Of a stretch of DNA of 9,874 nt, positions 1 through 5,634 are shown in pieces (position 1 is the stretch's first letter; the number at the start of each line of letters is the position of its first letter). The notes beneath the pieces are model-generated. The model did not search any database. It saw only the letters and a list, made by a program, of their open reading frames with translations, and was not told where the DNA came from. Where the stretch lies: contig JAUVIJ010000052.1 of NCBI GenBank assembly GCA_030592835.1, forward strand, positions 1-9,874, given 5' to 3'. The DNA is from Candidatus Cloacimonadota bacterium (lineage in GTDB: Bacteria; Cloacimonadota; Cloacimonadia; Cloacimonadales; TCS61). The translations under genes were made by a program, and so were the position numbers.

Positions 1-84
1 TACGACCAGCCAGTTTCTATCATCAGATGCGGTTTCAAGATCACCGAACAATTCTTCGATCTCAACCGGTTTATTAGTGGACAT
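1..84 (-). CDS. Unidentified protein, N-terminal 28 codons only (runs off left edge)
   Basis: An open frame starts with ATG at 84 and continues leftward off the window without a stop. It begins MSTNKPVEIEELFGDL and continues to ...DDRNWLVV; the visible part is acidic and hydrophilic, with no signal peptide or membrane segment. I do not recognise the family from this fragment and give no function. It starts 29 nt after the stop of the upstream dehydrogenase gene on the same strand, so it is probably co-transcribed with it. The only purine-rich ribosome-binding sequence lies about 21 nt upstream of the ATG, too far for normal use, but a small hairpin sits between the two (separate entry). No other ATG, GTG or TTG start is available in this frame between that site and the ATG. 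I am fairly sure it is a real gene because of orientation and spacing, but unsure of what it encodes. Confidence 0.6.
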   Translation of the reverse strand, partial: MSTNKPVEIEELFGDLETASDDRNWLVV

Positions 85-90
85 AGGGTT

Positions 91-110
91 AAGGGCAGAT
101 CCCTTCCTTT
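91..110 (-). promoter_or_regulatory. SD-like AAAGG separated from the start codon by a small hairpin
   Basis: On the minus strand AAAGG (110-106) is followed directly by AAGGG-ATCTG-CCCTT (105-91), a perfect 5-bp stem with a 5-nt loop, and then 6 nt to the ATG at 84. In linear sequence the SD is about 21 nt from the start; folding the stem would bring it to a normal distance. The 5' arm also contains GGAAGGG, so the hairpin could instead mask the ribosome site. Both readings are inference. Read on the plus strand the same stem is followed by a T run and resembles a weak terminator, but no plus-strand gene ends here. Confidence 0.4.
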
Positions 111-113
111 TTT

Positions 114-1415
114 TTACAACCTGATTATATTATCGCTTTTTATTCCTTTACAGGCATTCCTTGTATCCAGAATTAATCGCGAGTGCTTTACTATTGCAGG
201 GTAGTCGAACGCATTGTGGTCTGTAATAATAATTATTGCATCATAGGATTTAAGGTTCTCAAGAGGCACTGATTTATAACTTTTTTCGTTTTTCTCATTA
301 TAGAATTCCGGAATATGAGGATCATGATAATAGAAATCTGACTGGTATTTATCCAGTAATACAATAATATCCTGGATTGGAGATTCTCGCATATCTTCGA
401 TGTCTTTTTTGTAAGCAGCCCCGAGAAGCAAGATCTTGCTGTTGGAGAGAGATTTTTTCTTTTCGTTGAGTTTTCTCTGTAGTTTATTCACAACAAAGTC
501 CGGCATTGCATTATTGATCTCGCCAGCTAATTCGATCAATCTGGTATGATATCCGTATCCCCTGGCTTTCCATGTCAAATAAAAAGGATCTAGAGGAATA
601 CAATGACCGCCGATACCAGGTCCGGGATAAAAAGCCATGAATCCATATGGTTTTGTTTTAGCAGCATCTATGACTTCCCAGATGTCCAGACCCATTTTTT
701 CGCAAAGTATGGTCATTTCATTTGCCAGGGCGATATTGATATTTCTGAATGTATTTTCGTAGATCTTTTCCATTTCAGCTACTGCAGGAGAAGAAACCAG
801 ACAGATCGGAGCATCGAGAATGGCATTATAAAAAATTTTGGATATCCGATTACATTCAGCAGTAACACCGCCTACAACTTTGGGAGTATTTGCAGTTTTA
901 AAATCCTTATTACCAGGATCCACTCTTTCCGGAGAAAAAGCTATGAACAGGTTCTCACCCACTTTATAACTATTTTCTTTCCCCAGGATCGGAACGAGTA
1001 TTTCTTCCGTTGTTCCGGGATAAGTTGTGCTCTCAAGTATAACCAGAGTATCTTCAGACAGGTTTTTAGATAAAGATTCAACTGCACTTTTAACGTAAGA
1101 AGAATCCGGTTGCTGGTATTTATCCAGAGGAGTTGGTACTGCAATCATGATCACATCAGTTTCTCGGAGACAAGCGTATTCTTTATCTGCTTTTATTCTG
1201 CCTTCAGCGACCAGAGTTTTTAGTTCCTGATTATCCACATCTCCAATATAGTTTTCACCGTCATTGACATGAGTTACAGCATAATCACTTATATCCACAC
1301 CCAGCACTTTAAAACCTTTCCGGGCTACTGTAACTGCCATTGGCAGTCCGACATATCCCAAACCTATAACTCCAATTACAGCCGTTTTAGTTTTAATTTT
1401 TTCTTCAAGAGTCAA
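114..1415 (-). CDS. wbpA: UDP-N-acetylglucosamine 6-dehydrogenase (WbpA/UDP-glucose dehydrogenase family)
   Basis: A cytosolic NAD-dependent enzyme expected to oxidise the C6 hydroxyl of UDP-GlcNAc, in two steps, to the uronic acid, a precursor for surface polysaccharide. The 433-aa protein has the three family parts: an N-terminal NAD-binding domain with GLGYVG at 18-23, a central helical dimerisation part (about 207-300), and a C-terminal nucleotide-binding domain (about 325-427). Key residues are present: ESTTYPGTTEE at 128-138, SPER at 161-164, Lys217 and Asn221 in the central helix, and the catalytic Cys272 with Asp276 in GGHCIPLDP. The segment YPGPGIGGHCIPLDPFYLTW is typical of WbpA rather than of UDP-glucose or GDP-mannose dehydrogenases, though substrate cannot be proven from sequence. 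Length is normal. The start is a TTG at 1415, chosen because AAGGAG lies 6 nt before it and no ATG fits as well. It follows ahcY by 24 nt and precedes an unidentified gene. Confidence 0.9.
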   Translation of the reverse strand: MTLEEKIKTKTAVIGVIGLGYVGLPMAVTVARKGFKVLGVDISDYAVTHVNDGENYIGDVDNQELKTLVAEGRIKADKEYACLRETDVIMIAVPTPLDKYQQPDSSYVKSAVESLSKNLSEDTLVILESTTYPGTTEEILVPILGKENSYKVGENLFIAFSPERVDPGNKDFKTANTPKVVGGVTAECNRISKIFYNAILDAPICLVSSPAVAEMEKIYENTFRNINIALANEMTILCEKMGLDIWEVIDAAKTKPYGFMAFYPGPGIGGHCIPLDPFYLTWKARGYGYHTRLIELAGEINNAMPDFVVNKLQRKLNEKKKSLSNSKILLLGAAYKKDIEDMRESPIQDIIVLLDKYQSDFYYHDPHIPEFYNEKNEKSYKSVPLENLKSYDAIIIITDHNAFDYPAIVKHSRLILDTRNACKGIKSDNIIRL

Positions 1416-1439
1416 CTTAAACTCCTTATATGATCTAAA

Positions 1440-2822
1440 TTAGTATCTATAATAATCCGGTTTATAGGGACCATCAGGGCTGACCCCTATATATTCCGCC
1501 TGTTTTTTCGTAAGCTGAGAAAGTTTAATTCCAAGTTTGTCAAGATGTAATCTGGCAACTTTTTCATCCAAGATTTTAGGCAAACGATAAACTTTTTTAT
1601 CATGCTGTTTCTGCCAGAGTTCTAACTGAGCCAGAACCTGATTGGAAAATGAATTGCTCATAACACAAGAAGGATGTCCCGTAGCGTTGCCCAGATTTAC
1701 CAATCTTCCCTCGGATAATAGAATGATGGAATTTCCCTGTGGGAAAATTATTTTATCGACCTGTGGTTTAATACTTATCTTTTTTATTCCGGGAACAGCA
1801 AAAAGTTCGTTAACCTGAATCTCGTTGTCAAAATGTCCTATGTTGCATACTATTGCCTGATCTTTCATCTGTGCCATATGATCAACACGGATAACATCAC
1901 AATTACCGGTTGCAGTGATGAATATATCACCTGAACCGACAACATTTTCGAGATTATTAACTTCAAAACCCTCCATAGCCGCCTGATAAGCACAAATAGG
2001 ATCGATTTCTGTTACAATGACCCGGGCACCAAAACCACGCATAGATTGAGCACAACCCTTACCGACATCTCCATAACCGCAGACAACCACTATCTTTCCT
2101 GCAACCATGACATCTGTTGCCCGTTTAACACCATCTGCAAGTGATTCTCGACAACCGTACAAATTATCAAATTTCGATTTAGTTACAGAATCATTTACGT
2201 TAATAGCTGGGAACAGCAGTTTTCCGGCTTCGGCCAGTTGGTATAATCTATGAACACCTGTTGTTGTTTCTTCCGATACCCCCCGGATAGAAGAAGCGAT
2301 CTTGATCCAATCTCTTTTATCCTCACTGAGTAAAGACCTGATTATTCTCAGATCTTCGGTATCATCTCGATCAGTTGAATTCATGGTTCTCTGTTGAAAT
2401 TTCACAGCTTTATGCAGGAACAAAGTGGCATCTCCCCCATCATCTACGATAAGATGCGGTCCTTTGCCATCAGGGAAAGTCAGTGCCTGTAGAGTACACC
2501 ACCAGTATTCCTCCTGGGTTTCTTCTTTCCAGGCAAATACAGGAATACCTTTTTTGGCTATTGCCGCAGCGGCATGATCCTGAGTAGAGTATATATTACA
2601 ACTCGCCCAGCGCACATCAGCTCCCAGATCGATCAGAGTTTCTATCAGTACTGCTGTCTGGATAGTCATGTGCAGACTACCGGTAATACGTGCTCCAGTT
2701 AGAGGTTTCTCTTTAGCATATTCTTCCCTGATCGCCATCAGACCAGGCATCTCAATCTCGGCAATGTCAATTTCCTTTCTGCCGAAATCAGCCAGTCCGA
2801 GATCTCTGATCCTGTAATTCAT
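1440..2822 (-). CDS. ahcY: Adenosylhomocysteinase (S-adenosyl-L-homocysteine hydrolase)
   Basis: Cytosolic NAD-dependent enzyme that splits S-adenosylhomocysteine to adenosine and homocysteine, removing the inhibitory product of SAM-dependent methylation and feeding the activated methyl cycle. The 460-aa protein is complete. Visible signatures are His51 in the SLHMT motif, CNIYSTQDHAAAAI at 75-88, DDGGD at 127-131, SEETTTGVHRLY at 183-194, VTKSKFDNLYGCRESL at 213-228 (Lys215 and Asp219 match the catalytic pair), the NAD-binding GYGDVGKG at 249-256, NIGHFD at 327-332, and the C-terminal KPDYYRY, whose Lys and Tyr reach into the partner subunit's NAD site. Residues about 148-180 form the extra segment seen in the long bacterial form and absent from the short form. 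The ATG at 2822 lies 6 nt after the pnp stop. Its SD-like AAAGG is about 12 nt upstream, inside the end of pnp, so expression probably relies on coupling to pnp. Confidence 0.97.
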   Translation of the reverse strand: MNYRIRDLGLADFGRKEIDIAEIEMPGLMAIREEYAKEKPLTGARITGSLHMTIQTAVLIETLIDLGADVRWASCNIYSTQDHAAAAIAKKGIPVFAWKEETQEEYWWCTLQALTFPDGKGPHLIVDDGGDATLFLHKAVKFQQRTMNSTDRDDTEDLRIIRSLLSEDKRDWIKIASSIRGVSEETTTGVHRLYQLAEAGKLLFPAINVNDSVTKSKFDNLYGCRESLADGVKRATDVMVAGKIVVVCGYGDVGKGCAQSMRGFGARVIVTEIDPICAYQAAMEGFEVNNLENVVGSGDIFITATGNCDVIRVDHMAQMKDQAIVCNIGHFDNEIQVNELFAVPGIKKISIKPQVDKIIFPQGNSIILLSEGRLVNLGNATGHPSCVMSNSFSNQVLAQLELWQKQHDKKVYRLPKILDEKVARLHLDKLGIKLSQLTKKQAEYIGVSPDGPYKPDYYRY

Positions 2823-2828
2823 ACTGAT

Positions 2829-5060
2829 TTAATACCTTTTATTAGGATTACGGTTTTTATCCCGATAATCCTTTCTGTTTCGATTATCTCTCTGGAACCT
2901 TGGTTTATTATCATATTTCCTTTCACCATCATCATTAGGATTGATCACAGGATCGGGATTACCTTCGATATTTTTCATGGAGAAATTGTTCTTACCTTTC
3001 TCCGAACCGATAAATTTTACTTTCACTTTATCGCCTACTTTAACTATATCGGTTGTATCTCTGATCCTTGAGCGATGTAATTCTGAAATATGGATAAGTC
3101 CATCTTTGAAACCGTTTCTAACCTTTACAAAAGCCCCGTAGGTCTCTGTCCGGAATATTAACCCGTCATAGATCTTATTAAACTCCAGATCATTAACAAT
3201 ATCCCCGACAAGTTCTTTTGCATTTTCGATGGATTCTTTATTCGGAGAAGCTATGGAGATACGACCGCTATCATCAATATCTATTTCAGCACCTGTTTTT
3301 TCAATGATCATCTTGATCGTCTTTCCACCTGGTCCGATCAATCCTCCGATCTTATCGGGATTGATCTGTAATGTTACTATCCTGGGTGCATTTTCGGAAA
3401 TATCCGGTCTGGTTTCGGGTATGGTCTCGGTGATTTTATCCAGAATATATAATCGGGCTGTTTTTGCTTTTTCGAGGGCGATCTGCATGATCTCCCGGGT
3501 AATACCTTCGATTTTAATGTCCATCTGCATCGCCGTTATCCCATCTGCTGTTCCAGTCACTTTAAAATCCATATCTCCGAGATGATCTTCCAGACCCATA
3601 ATATCAGTAAGCACGACATAGTCGTCTCCCTCCATGATAAGCCCATTGGCTATACCGGCAACAGGCTTGGAGATCGGCACACCAGCAGCCATCAAAGCCA
3701 GGGTTCCACTGCAAACAGTAGCCATGGATGATGACCCATTAGATTCCAGTGTCTCGGATACAATCCTGATAGTATAGGGAAAAGATTCCCATTCCGGCAT
3801 CACTGGCTGTAAAGCTTTTTCGGCAAGCGCTCCATGACCGAGTTCTCTTCTACCCGGACCTCTCATGAAACCAGCTTCTCCAACACTGTAAGGTGGAAAG
3901 TTATAATGCAGAAAAAATTGTTTCTTATATTCTTCATCAAGTCCATCTATGATCTGCTCGTCCCTACCAGTACCCAGAGTTACAGTTCCCAAAGACTGGG
4001 TTTCACCACGGGTGAAAAGACTAGATCCGTGAACAATTGGAAGAATATCTATTTCACAGGTGATCGGACGGATTTCATCAAGGGTTCTACCATCTACTCG
4101 ATGAGTATTTTTAACAATAGCATCCCTGATATATTTTTTTATAAGATCTTCAAAAGCATTTTTATACAACCTTTCATTTTCAGTATATTTTTCTTCGCCG
4201 TCTTCTTCTAAATAACGATCCAGCATTTCCTGTTTCCGATTATCGATAGCATCATATCTTTCCTGCTTTCCATGCAAGTTAGCATCTTTCTTGATATCGT
4301 CTCCAAAATCCTTTTCAATTCTCGAAATGATCTCTTTCGGAACCAGATCCAGCGTCACCTGCATTTTCTCTTTACCTACTTCCGAGATCAGCTCATTCTG
4401 CAGTTTTACCATAGATTTGATCACATCATGACCTTGATAAATTGCTTCCATTATTTTTTCTTCCGGGATCTCGTTTGCTCCAGATTCGATCATAACAATC
4501 GATGATTCAGTCCCGGCAACATCGAGATCGAGATCGAATTTTTCCTGCAAATCCATCTCAGGAAAGACCTTGATATCCCCTGCAATAATCCCTACTTTAA
4601 CACCTGCAATAGGTCCACGAAATGGTATATCTGATATCCCTAGCGCTGCTGATGCTCCGATAATTGCCAGACTGCCCGTATCACATTTTCCATCATAAGA
4701 GAGGACAGTAACTACAACATGAACGGAATTACGAAAACCATTAGGGAATAAGGGTCTGATAGATCTGTCGATCAATCTGGCCTGCAATGTAGCTCTGGTA
4801 GATGGTCTGGCTTCACGTTTGAAAAAACCTCCGGGGATTTTCCCGGAAGCAAACATTTTCTCTATAACATCGACGGTTAAGGGAAAGAAATCTGTTCCTT
4901 CCTTTGGATCTTTTGAGGCAGTTGCTGTAACCAACATGGTGGTATTACCGTAGGATAAATATACTGAACCGTTCGCTTGCTTGGCCATTCTGCCAGTTTC
5001 CAGTATTAATTTTCTTCCGGCTAAATCAATTTCTTTCTTTACAATTGTAAAATTGTGCAT
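2829..5060 (-). CDS. pnp: Polyribonucleotide nucleotidyltransferase (PNPase)
   Basis: Phosphorolytic 3'-5' exoribonuclease that degrades mRNA to nucleoside diphosphates and can also add 3' tails; it works as a ring-shaped trimer in the cytosol. The 743-aa protein has the full domain order: first RNase PH-like domain (about 1-230, with GKIPGGFFKRE at 73-83 and RLIDRSIRPLFP at 95-106), a helical linker (about 240-320), the catalytic second RNase PH-like domain (about 325-550), a KH domain (about 558-620, GxxG loop in LIGPGGK) and an S1 domain (about 628-697). The catalytic Asp492, Asp498 and Lys500 sit in EDHLGDMDFK. The last 40 residues are a hydrophilic R/K/N/D-rich tail, a common variable feature. 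The ATG at 5060 has AAGGAG 5 nt upstream. The gene lies downstream of rpsO, as in many bacteria, behind a long leader hairpin suggestive of autoregulated decay. Confidence 0.99.
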   Translation of the reverse strand: MHNFTIVKKEIDLAGRKLILETGRMAKQANGSVYLSYGNTTMLVTATASKDPKEGTDFFPLTVDVIEKMFASGKIPGGFFKREARPSTRATLQARLIDRSIRPLFPNGFRNSVHVVVTVLSYDGKCDTGSLAIIGASAALGISDIPFRGPIAGVKVGIIAGDIKVFPEMDLQEKFDLDLDVAGTESSIVMIESGANEIPEEKIMEAIYQGHDVIKSMVKLQNELISEVGKEKMQVTLDLVPKEIISRIEKDFGDDIKKDANLHGKQERYDAIDNRKQEMLDRYLEEDGEEKYTENERLYKNAFEDLIKKYIRDAIVKNTHRVDGRTLDEIRPITCEIDILPIVHGSSLFTRGETQSLGTVTLGTGRDEQIIDGLDEEYKKQFFLHYNFPPYSVGEAGFMRGPGRRELGHGALAEKALQPVMPEWESFPYTIRIVSETLESNGSSSMATVCSGTLALMAAGVPISKPVAGIANGLIMEGDDYVVLTDIMGLEDHLGDMDFKVTGTADGITAMQMDIKIEGITREIMQIALEKAKTARLYILDKITETIPETRPDISENAPRIVTLQINPDKIGGLIGPGGKTIKMIIEKTGAEIDIDDSGRISIASPNKESIENAKELVGDIVNDLEFNKIYDGLIFRTETYGAFVKVRNGFKDGLIHISELHRSRIRDTTDIVKVGDKVKVKFIGSEKGKNNFSMKNIEGNPDPVINPNDDGERKYDNKPRFQRDNRNRKDYRDKNRNPNKRY

Positions 5061-5075
5061 TGAGTCTCCTTACAT

Positions 5076-5140
5076 AGGGCACAAAAGCAATAGACTAAAT
5101 TCAATTTCTATTAAACTTAGCTTATTGCTCCTGAGGCCCT
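5076..5140 (-). promoter_or_regulatory. pnp 5' leader: long RNA hairpin
   Basis: On the minus (mRNA) strand, a 20-nt arm (5129-5110) pairs with 5105-5086 around an AGAA loop (5109-5106). By my hand alignment there are 16 Watson-Crick pairs, three G-U pairs and one A-C mismatch. An outer AGGGC/GCCCT clamp (5140-5136 with 5080-5076) closes the structure across an asymmetric internal loop. The hairpin ends about 4 nt before the pnp SD AAGGAG. In E. coli a comparable long stem in the pnp leader is cut by RNase III and then used by PNPase to repress its own mRNA. The same logic here is inference, supported by position and shape only. There is no U-tract after the stem, so it is not an intrinsic terminator. 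Confidence 0.65.
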
Positions 5141-5163
5141 CTCGTTATTCTTATTGGTGAATG

Positions 5164-5184
5164 AAAAAGGGGGTCAAACCCCCT
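5164..5184 (-). terminator. Intrinsic terminator of rpsO
   Basis: On the minus strand AGGGGGT-TTG-ACCCCCT (5184-5168) forms a perfect G/C-rich 7-bp stem, and with the last stem T gives a run of five Ts (5168-5164). It begins 7 nt after the rpsO stop codon. This is a textbook Rho-independent terminator shape. It separates rpsO from pnp, so pnp needs either read-through or its own promoter between about 5140 and 5180. Confidence 0.85.
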
Positions 5185-5190
5185 GATTAT

Positions 5191-5460
5191 TTATTTTCTT
5201 AATCCCAGAGTTTTTATCAATTTTCGGTATCTACTGATATCTTTTTTCTGGATATAAATCAGTAACCGTCTGCGTTTCCCAATCAACATCAGAAGACCTC
5301 TTCTGCTATGAAAGTCCTTTTTATGGATCTTCAAATGCTCAGTTATATCCTTGATCCTCTGAGTAAGTAGAGCAACCTGTACTTCGGGTGATCCTGTATC
5401 TGAATCGTGGAGTTTAAATTCTGCCACAATCGCCGTTTTGGCCTCTTGTTTTAATGCCAT
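5191..5460 (-). CDS. rpsO: 30S ribosomal protein S15
   Basis: Primary 16S rRNA-binding protein of the small subunit; it binds the central-domain three-way junction and contributes to a bridge with the 50S subunit. The 89-aa length is exactly that of the bacterial family. Diagnostic stretches are DTGSPEVQVALLTQRI (about 21-36), HKKDFHSRRGLLMLIGKRRRLL (about 46-67, containing the RNA-contacting HSRRGL) and the C-terminal KTLGLRK. The ATG at 5460 has a strong SD, GGAGG, 5 nt upstream. It is first in the minus-strand unit and is followed at once by an intrinsic terminator and then pnp. S15 represses its own translation by binding its mRNA leader in several bacteria; a leader hairpin that can cover the SD is visible here (separate entry). 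Confidence 0.99.
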   Translation of the reverse strand: MALKQEAKTAIVAEFKLHDSDTGSPEVQVALLTQRIKDITEHLKIHKKDFHSRRGLLMLIGKRRRLLIYIQKKDISRYRKLIKTLGLRK

Positions 5461-5465
5461 GCATT

Positions 5466-5499
5466 CCTCCGTTAAATTTTGAACAACTCAATTTAGAGG
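5466..5499 (-). promoter_or_regulatory. rpsO leader hairpin that can mask the Shine-Dalgarno
   Basis: On the minus strand CCTCT (5499-5495) can pair with the SD GGAGG (5470-5466), four Watson-Crick pairs and one G-U. Directly inside it, AAATTGA (5494-5488) pairs with TCAAAATTT (5482-5474) with a 2-nt bulge, closing a GTTGT loop (5487-5483). A 3-nt AAC bulge (5473-5471) separates the two stems. The fold puts the ribosome site in a helix just upstream of the rpsO ATG, the usual layout of S15 autoregulatory leaders. The pairing is seen directly; binding by S15 is inference. Confidence 0.5.
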
Positions 5500-5540
5500 T
5501 CGATTCTTTGTAAAGTCTTTTATTCAAGTTCCCGATTAAT

Positions 5541-5555
5541 AATGATTTAATCATT
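5541..5555. promoter_or_regulatory. 15-bp AT-rich palindrome in the divergent promoter region
   Basis: AATGATT-T-AATCATT is a perfect inverted repeat with 7-bp arms and a single central base, lying between the two divergent operons. It could be an operator for a dimeric regulator, or chance in AT-rich DNA. It has no U-tract and is too A/T-rich to be a terminator. Confidence 0.3.
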
Positions 5556-5567
5556 TCTTTCCGGCTA

Positions 5568-5573
5568 ATTATA
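5568..5573 (-). promoter_or_regulatory. Candidate -10 element for rpsO
   Basis: The minus strand reads TATAAT exactly at 5573-5568. A start of transcription about 7 nt on would give an rpsO leader of about 100 nt, long enough to contain the hairpin at 5466-5499. The matching -35 is poor (best is TGTCCA at 5597-5592, 18-bp spacer), so this is only a candidate. Confidence 0.35.
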
Positions 5574-5575
5574 TA

Positions 5576-5581
5576 TTGACA
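5576..5581 (+). promoter_or_regulatory. Candidate -35 element for the plus-strand operon
   Basis: TTGACA matches the sigma-70 -35 consensus exactly, 53 bp before the ATG of the ABC exporter gene. The -10 at a 17-bp spacer is weak (AATTTT, 5599-5604). It lies just beside the minus-strand TATAAT, so the two divergent promoters would overlap if both are real. Confidence 0.35.
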
Positions 5582-5634
5582 TATTTCTATCTGGACAAAA
5601 TTTTTCCTGATTTTATTACCGAACTTGAGGTGTT

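Noticed and set aside
91..118. Plus-strand terminator-like stem with T run near the left edge
   Set aside because: The stem is only 5 bp and no plus-strand gene ends there; the T run is more simply the complement of the A-rich sequence before the leftmost minus-strand gene.
603..1144. A 156-codon plus-strand frame and a 67-codon minus-strand frame inside the dehydrogenase gene
   Set aside because: Both overlap a full-length enzyme with all catalytic motifs, and their translations are rich in Phe, Ser, Ile and Cys like shadow frames.
2941..4505. Several plus-strand open frames of 66-125 codons across the pnp region
   Set aside because: They lie opposite a well-conserved PNPase frame, lack good ribosome sites and have no recognisable protein character; they are antisense shadows.
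5086..5129. The pnp leader stem read as an intrinsic terminator or as a mobile-element inverted repeat
   Set aside because: There is no T-run on either side, and the G-U-compatible differences between arms fit RNA folding better than DNA repeat ends; no transposase is nearby.
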